Assembly (NCBI GenBank): GCA_029216955.1
Contig: JANAVB010044018.1
Coordinates: 1,004,621-1,068,620 of the forward strand
Source: Iris pallida
Lineage: Eukaryota; Streptophyta; Magnoliopsida; Asparagales; Iridaceae
Length of the DNA stretch: 64,000 nt
Direction: 5' to 3'
The notes under the pieces are model-generated. The model was not told where the DNA came from and did no database searches. It saw nothing but the letters and a program-made list of their open reading frames with translations. Shown piece after piece: positions 33,740-46,700 of this stretch. Numbering within the stretch: the first letter of the stretch is position 1; every line of letters starts with the position of its first letter. The translations under genes were made by a program, and so were the position numbers.

Positions 33740-34680
33740 AATCCCGCCTTGTCCGCAGCCATCGACCCCCTCGCTGTCTTCCACCTCAGCCGCCGTCTCC
33801 CAGCAACACCCCACGTCCACCGTCCGACCTCGCCATCCCGGCCAACCTCCTTCTCGACTAAACCTAAACCATCATCACCACACCCCGGCCATCTTTCCTC
33901 CAGCCAGACCACTACCTCCACCCCTGCCGACTGTCCCTGCCCGTCCTCTCCTCGCCACGACCAAAATCCTCCTACCACACCACTACCGTCAGTACCAATC
34001 CGGCCAACCCTGTAGTTCCGTCCGTCACCACCACGACCACCAACCCACAGAACACCCAACCCATCATGGCCACCGGCCGGAACCATCACAACCACCGCCC
34101 TAATCACCCCCGTAGCCGTCGACAACCACCGCCATCATCATCACCACGCCACCACCGACAACAAACCTAAAAAAAACCCCAAATTAAATCCACCACCGCC
34201 ACCTTACCTCAGTCGGCGCCTCGCCCCATCCTCGCCAGCCGGAGATCGGAGTGCCGCTCCTGTGCTCATCTCCGTGCTGTCTCCGACGACCCGCCGCACA
34301 CCTCCTCTGTGACAGCGCGCCCTCCGTCGTGATTCTCCAGTACCGACGCCGTCCGTCCTCCGCGTAACCCGTCGCCCCGCGTACTCACCGACCGCGCGTG
34401 TGAACGCCCGGCGCTGCCCCCACTTCCTCCGCCGAACGACGCTGCCCCAAATCACACAGCTCTGCCATCCTCCTCCCTCTCTTCGTCTCCGCTCCCTCCA
34501 CCGTCTCCCATCTCCTTCCCTCTCCTCGTCGCCGTCCGATCTCCTTCGCCCACACATCTCCCGATCGCCTCCGCCGGCCTTCTTCCCTTCACTCTCTTGC
34601 TCTCGTACCTCTCTTTCCTTCTCTCGTCACACTTCTCTCCCTTTCCCATTTTTAGGGAACAGTAGCAGACCATTGCTCTT
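33740..34680. other. C-rich block inside the solo LTR
   Basis: About 950 bases rich in CCACC, CCGCC and CTCC words, in a setting that is otherwise about 70 percent AT. Several overlapping frames of 90-150 codons exist on both strands, all Pro/Ser/Thr/His-rich or Gly/Arg-rich, with none preferred. It lies just after the TATA box and so would form the leader. X has only a short similar piece at 17010-17060. It could be captured host leader sequence or local GC growth. Confidence 0.5.
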
Positions 34681-34763
34681 TTGATTTTGTTGGTTTATTT
34701 ATTTATTTGTTCATTTTTTGTTTGTTCTGTTTATTACTGTTTCTTTTTTTTCTTTTTTTTGTT

Positions 34764-34764
<1 letters not shown>

Positions 34765-34806
<42 letters not shown>

Positions 34807-34812
34807 CATTGA

Positions 34813-34878
<66 letters not shown>
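34765..34878. repeat. (TTA)n microsatellite
   Basis: About 38 TTA/ATT units with one or two interruptions (TATCATTGATA). It ends at TTATCAGTTC. Confidence 0.95.
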
Positions 34879-36114
34879 CAGTTCTAAAATCTAGGGTTAC
34901 AAATTTTGCATAACTGCATAATAATTTGTGTATAGACTATTTATATTATTAGTATGCATATGGTTGTAAATAATTTCATTTGTATTATTGTAGAATGTTG
35001 CTGTGTTTTCATTTCACTACTTCAACTATTATTATTATTATACTTTTGGTAACTAAGATTTTGTTATTATTAGTTACTATAAATAACTGATTTTTGCTTA
35101 ATTGGGTATAATAATCTTTTCAAATTATGGTGTAAAAATATAGGTATATAGTTATATAAATATTATATTTGGTTTGGGTTATATTCCAAAATATGGTTTT
35201 AAAAATTTTAAATCAAATTTCCTAGATTATTAATGTTCATTTAGAAATATTTTGACCCGTGAAAATATAGTTTTCAAATTATAAAACGATTTTTCTAATA
35301 TTTTCAAAAGATTTGTCTAAATTATTTTACCAATAAAAATATAGTTTTATGCCTATAATTTTATTTTGACAATTTAGGGTTTAGCCTAAAAACGATTCTA
35401 TTTTTCAAGTATGCATTTATCTAAAATTATTTTTTACTATAAAATATAGCTTCAAGCATTATAACTATTTTTTTCTTTCTAAAATAGTATATATATTACT
35501 TTCACAAACCCTTCGACTATCGACTCTTGACAATACCAATCCCATTATTCCTATTCTCTCGTCAATTTTAAACTACCTTATGTCCACCCTAACCAATTTG
35601 ACCATCCTGGACCCGATGGAACCGTCCGTGCCACCATCAGAGGTCACCTTACATAGTAGTTGCACCGAAGTCGCAGTTCATGCCAGCTTGATCATTGCAG
35701 CACACCAGGCGTTCTACCAGGCAAGACACCTTGCCATTTGTTGTTTATTTATTTAGCTCATATTTTATGTATTGTTCATTATTTTCTTTATGCAAAATAA
35801 ACTGTGATACATGGCATAACCTGTTAGAACTTACTGTTCATTTATATTTCCTGCTATGTATTATTTTTCTTACACATTAAACCTAGATTTAAGGGACTAC
35901 CTTGTGTGTTGCATTCATAGGCCTTGACACAATTATACCACGTTATTGTGAGTCACATATAGGACTCGGACATGCGTGATTGGCTGGCCACCAGTACGTA
36001 TAAGCCGTGCGTTAGGAAATAACTGCTAATAGAATTGTATGCTAGAAGACTTAGCAGTTATGAGTTGGCATTGGGCGGGGAGAACATGATTGGAAGTTGA
36101 CTACCACCCTATCT

Positions 36115-36215
36115 ATCGTAGACTCGCTCGCTACTGAGGAACGATAGGTAGACTATATGCTATAGACTCGCTCGATACTGAGGAATAGTATATGGTGTTG
36201 TGACTCGCTACTGAG
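36115..36215 (+). repeat. Threefold GACTCGCT..TACTGAGG repeat in the solo LTR
   Basis: TAGACTCGCTCGCTACTGAGGA, TAGACTCGCTCGATACTGAGGA and TGACTCGCTACTGAGG recur at 36118, 36163 and 36198. Not seen in the two sister LTRs. Confidence 0.7.
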
Positions 36216-37061
36216 GTACTGCATTGGTATTTTCTTGACTTGACCCGGTAGTCATGCGACCATGAACTGTTCTTAAAACTGCATTCACTTAGAATGGTTA
36301 GGCACCTTTATCCGTTAGGTATGAGTACTTTTAGTTTGGATACTTGTATCTGACCGTAGCTTGGAACAATAACTTGTCGCGAATTAGTTCGTCTCATCTT
36401 GTCCTTGTTTGGTTGTAGGTGTGACTTACTACTTCGATGAGAAGGTATTGAACGTTGTTGGGGTCCGGATACCATATTGGATTCTTAGCATGGAAAGATA
36501 CATCACCGTGAATTAGTTTACCATCTCCTGTCCTTGTTTGGTTGGGGGGATGGTACGCTCGTTCAATAGGTGTGTATTGGACCATGTTATAATTCAATTG
36601 ACTTATTTATTTGAGCAATATTTATTCAGTTTATATGGCATGATATTATGTGTCTTGTTACGTCCCTCTGAGTACCTGGTTATCTCTCCAGGTGTGTGTT
36701 CTTGTCTCTCGCAGGTGCTCTAGCTCTAGCTGTGACCATCTCTATTTTTTCGAGGATGATTGCGCTTAGATCGTCTTCGCTTCGCTAGCCAAAATTATAT
36801 TTTTTTATATCTTGTATTTCTTTTCATAGTTGGTAGTGGATTTGTCTCCGTCCAACTATATGTATCAATGACAATTTATTATCATTATATGACATCTTTT
36901 ATTCTTATATTTCGTGGATGAGATTAGATTATTCTTGGTTTACTGCATTTTACAGCTTATGTATTCGTACGAGGTTTCCATATATTTGAGTGTACTTCGT
37001 ATGAATACAGCTGGCATGTCTATGTTCCTAATCCTACGTATTTTTGGACTGGGGCGTTACA

Positions 37062-37260
37062 ACTCTATAAGGTGGTGAATAGAGTTTGTGTCGATAATTA
37101 CCGAATAAAAAATTAACTCTATATCACCTCCACAAAACAACTATCAATATAATAAATAAATCAGAGAAAAATGTGGAAGTAAATAAAGATCAGAAGAGCA
37201 TTCGCAGACACAACAGTTTTAACCTGGTTTCTCTCGTGGAGGACTAGTCTAGGCCTGAGA
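37062..37260 (-). repeat. Copia 5' LTR, middle fragment
   Basis: Lies between the right ACTCT of the solo LTR and the left TGAGA (37256-37260) of E3. It joins to 46843 if E3 is removed, giving GGCCTGAGAACTCTAGC. Confidence 0.75.
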
Positions 37261-40200
37261 TGTCACGACCCGCACCTTGTTTAGGGGCACGAGCACGTGG
37301 GTACGTCCAGCCTACGCCGCAGTATCGGCGGTAGAACGCTGTAAAGGTCATCTAGAATATATAGAATCTAAGACACAATAATATAACCTGTCATCTCCGC
37401 ACGGAGGAATATAACCACAACTCAATCACATAATTCTAAGGAAGATAAACACGATGATAAAGATAAAGATGAGATAAATAGTCTGAAATAGTGCCGAACC
37501 ACTATCACAAGTTCAAAGACCAAGACATAAAACAATATCCTAAAATAAATACTACAAGTCTCAAGTATCAAACTGGAATGTAAACAAGACAAGATCTAGG
37601 TGAACTAGGTCACTACTGGCGGTGCGTCCTCTACGAGCACCGGGTCCACAGGCTGGTCCTGGTCGTAGGCTACATCCATGCCAAACCCGTAGTAGGTTGG
37701 ACAATCTGCATCTAAATTATCTGAAAAACAACGGGGGTTATCTTGTCAGGATATGAGCAAGTACAAATGCCAACAGCAGTTCCATGTGAATTGACAAATA
37801 CTATAAGAGACAATCATAATAAAATACAAGATGGAATATCAAGACTTAAAGTAAAACGGTATAAGAGAACTGGATATCATGTCATGTGTGAGATATAAGA
37901 TATAACTGGAATATAAATAAATGGAAAGTAATCTGCGGTATGATGTAAACATAAAAATAAAAGTGCCATGAGATATTAGAGCGTTATGTGATCGGCTTGG
38001 GTCAAGATCAGGCTGTTCCATTTGACCGGCTATGTACATGTAGTATAATAATGTAGGGATCAGGCCGGCCAAAATGGAAAGCTATGCACAAATAGTATAA
38101 GGTCAGGCTACACCCTATGTGTGGTGAGGGTGGAGCTATGTGCAAGTAATAAACAAGTAAGGATAATGATCACATAACCTCTAATAACTCCCCCATCCCC
38201 GAGTAGTATAATGAATCCAGACAAGACAGGTCATGACACGGGATTCGAAGAACAGGGGGCCAGCCTACTCCCAAATCGGTGTCTATACAAGTACAGGAAA
38301 CAATATCGAACAATGTACTCATATACCAGGTAAACCAGGAATGACATTTCATGACGAGATTCACGTATACTAGTACGTGTATCATCGTGTCGAGAATCAA
38401 GTATAACACTACAACTGAATCAGATATAGTAGATATCAAGACAATGAAAACTATCAGAGAATATACTCGCCTGCTGTCCTGAGCTGAGAAAATCGAACTA
38501 CAAACCACTCAATGAGCCACGAACGGTCAACTCGCACAACAGTCTCCAAATGCTGTAACTGCTGTCTTCGGGTAAGCCTGTCCAACTCTGGTATCCTTAT
38601 CGATCCTCCCAAGCTCATCTTTAATAATACACTATATTTAATATTCTATATAAACACACCATATATAAATCATATGAGTATCTACGCCTCCTAGTTGCTA
38701 TAGCGTTGTTACGACACTGCATCTATTATATAAGTACATATAGGTAACAAAACCTCTCGTAAATAATATATTTAAATTCTAGAATTTATCTATAAATACT
38801 TATATATTGCTATAATACTATTTTTAATAGTAAAACCCTTTCACAAGAGGTCTTATGTCAATGCCACACATGACTTCCTCAAATCGACCCATTAATTCAG
38901 CCCCGAAATAACGATTAAATAAAATTAATAAATTCTGTAAAAATTCTAGAAATTAGTTAAAATAGTACTTATAATGTTAGACTTTGCACAACTTGAAGTT
39001 TAATATAGATTCATGGAGTTTTGAGACTTTTGGACACAAGGAAAACAGAATTTTTCGGAGTTTGGTGATACGACAAATGTCATAAATTTTTAAAAATAGC
39101 AAACGGATGCGAAACCTAACTTTCAGGTCTGCGTTGGAAAGTTATCGATGTCTAGATTCTGAATAAAAATATTAAAAGGTTAAAAACTGATCTTAGACAG
39201 GCAAAAAGTGGCCCATAACAGAATTTGTCAGTTCTGGATACCCTGTCGTAGAATCAACGCCACGGGCAAACCGCTTGGAAATAGGAGATCCAGCGATCAA
39301 AGGTTGGAGTAGACATACAAAGGTAACTCTCAGATTTGGTTTGAGGAGAAACAAATGAGAAAAAGTGGATGAAACATCATCTACAAGTCGACTAACCTGC
39401 TGTGACGTTTCAGACTTCGATTCGACGGAGTTTCGGCCCAAGTAGCGCGTCGTGTACCCCTCTAACGACTGCAAGGTTCTTCCTATGGTTGCTAAGGTGG
39501 AAGGGGATGCTGAGAGGGACATCCAAGTGGTGGTGGTTGGTGGAGAAATCGAGGAGATTATATTTTGTGAAGAAAGGGGGGTCGGCTAGGGTTTCGGGTT
39601 TAGAGTGGTGGCCGCTAGGTTTGGGGGATTTGTGGAGTAGTGGGTGGTTGGAAGAGAGAGGAAAAGATTAGGGTTAGTTTGTATTTATATTATTAGGTCA
39701 TGGGATTTGGTTTGATCTAATTTGGACATGATTTGGTTCTCCAAATCATACTATTATTAATAGGTTTCCTATTTTGGTTAGATGTTTGACCAAGCCAAAT
39801 ATATAAGGGAATATTACATATGGCTGCAATTAAACCTCTAATATTCTCTTAAATATATGTATACTTGGTTTTGGTACTCCCAGTTAGGCTCTAACTAGTA
39901 GGGTTGACTAGCTTAGGGTCCGAGTAGCATTACTAGTCAAATTGGACCCAAAAATCAATTTAATGAGTCTCATATGCCATTTGCAAATAAGTAGCCCATG
40001 AGAACTCGATTAGATAGTACACCCTAGGCATGTGCATTGTTGACTCAAAATAGATTAAAACCATATATTGGGTCATATGGTTTCGATCTATGTCAAGTCC
40101 AACAATTAAATTGGAAGTTGGCTTAAAATTACGTCAATGGCTCAAATTGGCCTAAGTTGGCCCGAAATTGCGCAAAGTCAATGGAATGTTGAAAAGTAAA

Positions 40201-40402
40201 ATTGGATGGGACATGATATATCAAATTCAAGGTGGACGAGTCTAGAATTCAAATATGGAACTGGATTTGAGAAAATAATATTTGTTGTGCTTCCAAAAAT
40301 TAAAACTACAGTAAACTACTAACATAGTCATTATTTAATTTAATAAATTAAAATATCTATATAAAATAATTAAAAATAAGATCGAAAATGAGGGGGCTTA
40401 CA
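37261..40402 (-). repeat. E3 3' LTR
   Basis: On the minus strand TGTAAGCCCCC...GGTGCGGGTCGTGACA. The end is that of the E1/E2 LTRs, the start differs. Contains the small conserved frame (37605-37785, minus), both hairpins (37312-37334; 37395-37406) and TATAAATA (plus-strand 39682-39689) beside an AACCCTAA motif. Confidence 0.92.
37605..37785 (-). other. LTR small conserved frame, E3 3' LTR copy
   Basis: Minus strand MELLLAFVLAHILT, then after CCCCGTTGTTTTTCAG a second frame with LDADCPTYYGFGMDVAYD, DQPVDPVLVEDA, PPVVT and a TAG. The two parts are one base out of frame, and the join looks like a splice acceptor. It matches the B and E2 frames at FVLA..LTG, PTYYG and DP(L/V).VE. Confidence 0.4.
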
Positions 40403-40416
40403 ACCTATCCACCTTA
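40403..40416 (-). promoter_or_regulatory. E3 polypurine tract
   Basis: Minus strand TAAGGTGGATAGGT followed at once by TGTAAG, the LTR start, and preceded by TTTCGAGGACAAAATT. Confidence 0.8.
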
Positions 40417-40485
40417 GAAAATTTTGTCCTCGAAATTAAAAATAGCACCATTATAAAAAGAAAACTTATCATAAGAATAATTAAG

Positions 40486-41080
40486 CTAAGACTTACCGGT
40501 ATCTACGAATAAGTGGGGATAACGCTCACACATAGAATCTTCACGCTCCCAAGTTGATTCTTCCGAAGAATGGTGCCTCCAAGCAACACGAACCAGTCTA
40601 ATCGTCTACCCTCTGAGCGTCTTCATACTTGTATCCAAGATACCTACCGGCTGTTCCTCGTATGAAAAAAATGGGTCCTACCGTGATCTCAGAGTGATCG
40701 ACCACATGACTGGGATCAGTCACATACCTCCTCAGCTGTGAGACATAGAATACATCATGCACTCCCTCTAGTGATGGGGGTAATACAAGACGGTATGCCA
40801 CCTCTCCTACATGTCCAATGATATCGAGCGGTCCTATATACCTTGGAGTCAACTTCCTTCTACTCCTAAATCTAATAGTATCCCGCGTTGGTAAGATCCT
40901 CAGAAATACATGCTCTCCCTCATTGAATTCTAGTGGTCGACGATGCGTATCGGCCTAGTGCTTCTGTCAGTCTGGAGCTGCCTGAAGATGACTCTAAATT
41001 TGCTTCACTTTTTCGATTGTTTGCTTCACAAGCTCTGGTCTAAGTATATGTCGCTCTCACCTCTGTCCTCTCGCGAAGGC
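40486..41080 (-). pseudogene. IN: E3 integrase C-terminal region, uninterrupted
   Basis: Minus strand reads LRPELVKQTIEKVKQI, several stops, ADTHRRPLEFNEGEHVFLRI, TRDTIRF, LTPRYIGPLDIIGHVGEVA, VHDVFYVSQLRRYV, then after a frameshift IRLVRVAWRHHSSEESTWER and CERYPHLF (chromodomain-like tail). The HHCC domain and the DDE core are missing between 41080 and the RNase H linker. Importantly, PLEFN-EGEHVFL is continuous, whereas E1 and E2 have an intron-like insert at exactly this point. Confidence 0.85.
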
Positions 41081-41081
41081 T

Positions 41082-41975
41082 TCAAAATCTTGCATCTGTA
41101 GATAATGCTGCCTTGATTCTATCCATAAGCGACGATGGCACTTCTAAATTGGCCAATACTCCTTGATGTCTCAGCATAATGACTTCTATTCCAAGCTCCT
41201 GAAGATCCTCTAATAACTGTGGCTGAGCTGTCAAGAAATATACAGTAGGCTTCCTACTTAAAGCGGCCGCTACTACGTTCGTCTGGCCAGGATAGTACTG
41301 CAAATCTATGACATAAACTGTCATGAGCTCCAATAACCGTCTCTGTCTCATATTTAACTCCTTTTGCGTGAAGACATACTTCAAGCTCTTATGATTCATA
41401 AATATCTCCACATGTTCTCCATACAAATAATGCCTCCATAGCTTCAATGCAAAGATCACCGCTGCTAACTCCAGATCATGAGTATGGTAATTCTTCTCAT
41501 ATACCCTCATCTGGCTCGATGCGTAGGCTATGAACTTTCTATGTTGCATCAAAACACATCCAAGTCCACTACATAACGCATCACTATAAACCACGAATCC
41601 TCTCGATCCAGGAGGGAGCGTCAAAATAGGTGGTGAGGTCATTCTCTTTTTCAATTCTTCAAAAGTCTTCTGACAATCTTTTGTCCATCGAAACTCTTGA
41701 TCCTTGTGCGTCAATCGCGTCATGGGCTCTGCAATCCATGAGAAATTTTCTTTGAACCTGCGGTAATGCCCGGCAAGTCCGAGAAAACTCCTAACTTCTG
41801 CAACTGGTGTTGGTGTCGGCCAAGACTCTACGGTAGCTATCTTCTCCGGATCCATTGAAAGTCCTTCTCCCAAGATAACGTGTCCAAGGAATGGAACTCT
41901 ATCAAAGCAGAATTCATACTTACTAAGCTTGGGCTATCACTTCTCCTTCCTCAATACTCCCAATATAACTCACTC
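41082..41975 (-). pseudogene. RT-RH: E3 RT end and RNase H
   Basis: Minus strand begins with the RT thumb ([18 protein letters not shown]), then [15 protein letters not shown], RNase H with [15 protein letters not shown] (Asp), [13 protein letters not shown] (Glu), [14 protein letters not shown] (catalytic Asp now Asn) and [11 protein letters not shown] (last Asp now Ala). Two of the four RNase H catalytic acids are therefore lost even though 264 codons from 41873 remain open. RT fingers and palm are absent upstream of 41975. Confidence 0.88.
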
Positions 41976-43679
41976 TATCGTAGGTATAGTATTATAACCT
42001 ATTCAATGATACTCGTCAGTTCACTTCTAGCAATTTCTCCTAATAGGCTCTGTGCATCCGATATCCAGACACTCATACTCGACTCATAATTTTACTAGGA
42101 TCCATCTCTAAGAAACTTATCCATTTCTAGCTACCAATCCTCACAATTACACCAATAATCTAGCTTAATTATATTCTATAATATAATTATAAGGTTTAAC
42201 TATTTTAGTTATTTAATAAATAGAAGGTAATGGAAGCCTAAGGCTGGGTTAAACAATCCATACCAGTATTCAGACAAGGTAAGAGTCAAGCAAGACAGGA
42301 AAGATTGTCGAAATATCTCCAAGAACGGTACAAGGTCAAAAGAGATGCATAGAACGTAGTCGAAATAAAACTCAAGAACCATATACCTTCGTAATTATGT
42401 CATATGAAGCTACTATCGCGCTAGTGTGCATCTGGCTGCGATTAACTTCCTTGTTCCATAATATGACGGATGGCTGGAATGCACATCTGCCATGCCAGAT
42501 AATATAGGTTCATGAACTTATCTTGGCTAAATCCGTAAAACATTTCCAATTAGTTTTTGCAAAATAAAGGAGAGGATGTCAGTCGAAATGCTTAAGAAGT
42601 GGTCCAGGTAGAATTCGAGAAATATATTTAATCATAATGCCGTTATCTGAAGTCATGCCCCCCCCAGTATTTCTCTGGATGCAAACTTCCGATTCCGTAA
42701 AAGGATAAATACACTTTCGAACTTTTCCTGAATCAATCCATGAGACACTTTCAACAATACCGAGAAAGACGAGAAGACTTACTCAAGAGGTTAGCGAAGA
42801 AGAGTTTAGCCATATTAAAGGGATGATGGAACACAAACAATAATGTCGATGAAATCCTACTTGTGGCTGTAGGTAGGCAGAGTTAACCAAGACGGGGAGA
42901 ATGATAATAAGAATACGTTCTTGCTCATTTGTTTAAAGAAATAAACCGACTTAAAATATAATCTGATACCATACACGTCTTCTTGAAATCATGTCGTTAG
43001 AATTTTGCCACGCCAGTAAGCATAGCTGCAACAAACGATAGAGTCCGTGATTAAGGTATACACCCTATAATTATGTCATCTAGAATTCTTACCACGCCAC
43101 CCGATATGGCTGCAAGAAAATCTAAATTCCATAACTTATGATAGTATATCTAAAATCAGGCTCTATGTCCTTAACGTGCTAGCCAATGACTGCGATAGAT
43201 TCTAAACTACATAAATAAGGCAGACATTTACCTTTCTCACTGTCCTTATCAAGTATTTTAGCAGATTATACCTTAATTCTAAAAGAATATACAAAACCAA
43301 AATCAACAACTAACATCTAGATTCAAAATTCGACAATGAATCCATCAAAATAAACTTCAATAACAAGGAGCAAGGATGAACAAAATAAGAGAAATGATTT
43401 CAAATTAACGTTCAGAACAAGATTCCCAAGGGTCGTTACAGGAATCTCTCAAAAGTCCTAAGCAAGGAGATCAATATGGCACATGATAAGATGTCGTCAA
43501 GGATGGACAATTTATTTTGAAATACAAGGAGGGTTGTCTTGATAATCAAAGATCGAAATTTTTCTTAATATGTGATTTAGTAACTCCTATCATAACCCAG
43601 AACCTATATCCTAACAACAAGCTCGTATTTAGCACTCTAAGTTGAGCACCATTACGAAATCGCACTAGTTGCGAACTCT
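41976..43679 (-). other. E3 internal sequence without genes
   Basis: 1.7 kb between primer-binding site and RT remnant, where about 3 kb of gag-protease-RT would be expected. No such motif seen on either strand. From about 42390 to 43210 a loose repeat recurs: TATGTCAT..GAA, then CCACGCCA or CGCTAGT, then GGCTGC(A/G)A, roughly each 120 bases. This looks like substituted, not simply deleted, sequence. Confidence 0.5.
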
Positions 43680-43697
43680 GACCTGCATGGGCCACCA
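43680..43697 (-). promoter_or_regulatory. E3 primer-binding site, tRNA-Ile(AAU)-like
   Basis: Minus strand TGGTGGCCCATGCAGGTC, 8 bases after the LTR end GTGACA. This is the cleanest copy. Its complement GACCTGCATGGGCCACCA has the CCA end and a T-stem-like GACCTGC, as in plant tRNA-Ile(AAU) from memory. Confidence 0.7.
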
Positions 43698-43705
43698 TAA
43701 AAATG

Positions 43706-46700
43706 TGTCACGATTCGTACCCTGTTTAGGGGAACGAGCACATGGGTACGTCCAGCCTATGCCGCAGCATCGACGGTAGAACGCTGTAAAGGTCATCTAG
43801 AATATATAGAATCTAAGACACAATAATATAACATGTCATCTCCGCACGGAGGAATATAACCACAACTCAATCACATAATTCTAAGGAAGATAAACACGAT
43901 AATAAAGATAAAGATGAGATAAATAGTCTGAAATAAACCACAATCACAAGTTCAAAGACCAAGACATAAAAAAAATATCCTAAAATAAATACTACAAGTC
44001 TCAAGTATCAAACTGGAATGTAATCAAGACAAAATCTAGGTGAACTAGGTCACTACTGGCGGTGCATCCTCTACGAGCACCGGGTCCACAGGCTGGTCCT
44101 GGTCGTAGGCTACATCCATGCCAAACCCGTAGTAGGTTGGATAATCTGCATCTAAATCCTCTGAAAAACAACGGGAGTTATCCTGTCAGGATATGAGCAA
44201 GTACAAACGCCAACAGCAGTTCCATGTGAATTGACAAATACTATAAGAGACAATCATAATGAAATACAAGATGGAATATCAAGACTGAAAGTAAAACGGT
44301 ATAAGAGAACTGGATATCATGTCATGTGTGAGATATAAGATATAACTGGAATATAAATAAATAGAAAGTAATCTGCGGTATGATGTAAACATAAAAATAA
44401 AAGTGCCATGAGATATTAGAGCGTTATGTGATCGGCTTGGGTCAAGATCAGGCTGTTCCATTTGACCGGCTATGCACAGGTAGTATAATAATGTAGGGAT
44501 CAGGCCGGCCAAAATGGAAAGCTATGCACAAGTAGTATAAGGTCAGGCTACAACCTACATGTGGTGAGGGTGGAGCTATGCGCAAGTAATAAACAAGTAA
44601 GGATAATGATCACATAACCTCTAATAACTCCCCCATCCCCGAGTAGTATAATGAATCCAGACATGACAGGTCATGACATGGGATTCGAAGAGCAGGGGGC
44701 CAGCCCACTCCCAAATTCGTGTCTATACAAGTACAGGAAACAATATCGAACAATGTACTCATATACCAGGTAAACCAGGAATGACATCTCATGACGAGAT
44801 TCACGTATACTAGTCCGTGTATCCTCGTATCGAAAATCAAGTATAACACTACAACTGAATCGGATATAGTAGATATCAAGACAATAAAAACTATCAGAGA
44901 ATGTACTCGCCTGCTGTCCTGAGCCGAGAAAATTGAACTACAAACCACTCAATGAGCCACGAACGGTCAACTCGCACAACAGTCTCCAAATGCTGTAACT
45001 GCTGTCTTCGGGTAAGCCTGTCCAACTCCGGTGTCCTTATCGATCCTCCTAAGCTCACCTTTAATAATACACTATATTTAATATTCAATATAAACACACT
45101 ATATATAAATCATATGAGTATCTACGCCTCCTAGTTGCTATAGCATTGTTACGACACTGCATCTATTATATAAGTACATATAGATAACAAAACCACTCGT
45201 AAATAATATATTTAAATTCTGGAATTTATCTATAAATACTTATATATTGCTATAATACTATTTTTAGTAGTAAAACCCTTTCACAAGAGGTCTTATGTCA
45301 ATGCCACACATGACTTCCTCAAATCGACCTATTAATTTAGCCCCGAAATAACGATTAAATAAAATTAATAAATTCTGTAAAAATTCTAGAAATTAGTTAA
45401 AATAGTACTTATAATGTTAGAATTTGCACAACTTGAAGTTTAATATAGATTCATGGAGTTTTGAGACTTTTGGACACAAGGAAAACAGAATTTTTTGGAG
45501 TTCGGTGATACGACAATTGTCATGAATTTTTAAAAATAGCAAACGGATGCGAAACCTAACTTTCAGATATGCGTTGGAAAGGTATCAATGTCTAGATTCT
45601 GAATAAAAATATTAAAAGGTCAAAAACTGAACTTAGATAGGCAAAAAGTTGCCTGTAATAGAATTCATCAGTTCTGGATACCCTGTCGTAGAATCAACGC
45701 CACGGGCAAACCGCTTGGAAATAGGAGATCCAGCGATCAAAGGTTGGAGTAGACAGGTAACTCCCAGATTTGGTTTGAGTAGAAATAAATAAGAAAAAGT
45801 GGATGAAACATCATCTACAAGTCGACTAACCTGCTGTGACATTTCAGACTTCGATTCGATGGAGTTTCGGCCCAAGTAGCGCGTCGTGTACCCCTCTAAC
45901 GGCCGCAAGGTTCTTCCTATGGTTGCTAAGGTGGAAGGGGATGTTGAGAGGGACATCCAAGTGGTGGTGGTTGGCGGAGAAATCGAGGAGATTATATTTT
46001 GTGAAGAAAGGGGGGTCGGCTAGGGTTTCAGGTTTGGAGTGGTGGCCGCTAGGTTTGGGGGATTTATGGAGTAGTGGGTGGTTATGAAGAGAGAGAAAAA
46101 GATTAGGGTTAGTTTGTATTTATATTATTAGGTCATGGGATTTTGTTTGATCTAATTTGGACATGATTTGGTTCTCCAAATCATACTATTATTAATAGGT
46201 TTCCTATTTTGGTTAGATGTTTGACCAAGCCAAATATATAAGGGAATATTACATATGGCTGCAATTAAACCTCTAATATTCTCTTAAATATATGTATACT
46301 TGGTTTTGGTACTCCCAGTTAGGCTCTAACTAGTAGGGTTGACTAGGTTAGGGTCCGAGTAGCATTACTAGTCAAATTGGACCCAAAAATCAATTTAATG
46401 AGTCTCATATGCCATTTGCAAATAAGTAGCCCATGAGAACTCGATTAGATAGTACACCCTAGGCATGTGCATTGTTGACTCAAAATAGATTAAAACCATA
46501 TATTGGGTCATATGGTTTCGATCTATGTCAAGTCCAACAATTAAATTGGAAGTTGGCTTAAAATTACGTCAATGGCTCAAATTGGCCTAAGTTGGCCCGA
46601 AATTGCACAATGTCAATGGAATGTTGAAAAGTAAAATTGGATGGGACATGATATATCAAATTCAAGGTGGACGAGTCTAGAATTCAAATATGGAACTAGA

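Larger units (their letters stand above)
32931..37061 (+). repeat. Solo LTR of the X-like family with ACTCT target duplication
   Basis: Starts TATAAAACCCCTAAATT (X has TGTAAAACCCC) and ends GACTGGGGCGTTACA. The flanks are ACTCT at 32926-32930 and ACTCT at 37062-37066, so the edges are firm. 4.13 kb. No internal coding region is attached, hence a solo LTR left by LTR-LTR recombination. The final 1.3 kb from CAGGCAAGACACC (35719) is shared with X and the LTR ending at 51882; the middle is unique. Confidence 0.88.

Noticed and set aside
33651..34125. Two 150-codon frames, one per strand, as a host gene
   Set aside because: Low-complexity C-rich sequence open on both strands, with no preferred frame or known domain, inside a solo LTR.
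34204..34557. Arg/Gly-rich minus-strand frame
   Set aside because: Mirror of the C-rich block; no start context, domain or homologue recognised.
43680..43697. tRNA gene fragment
   Set aside because: Only 18 bases match, at the exact place of a primer-binding site and repeated in four elements.
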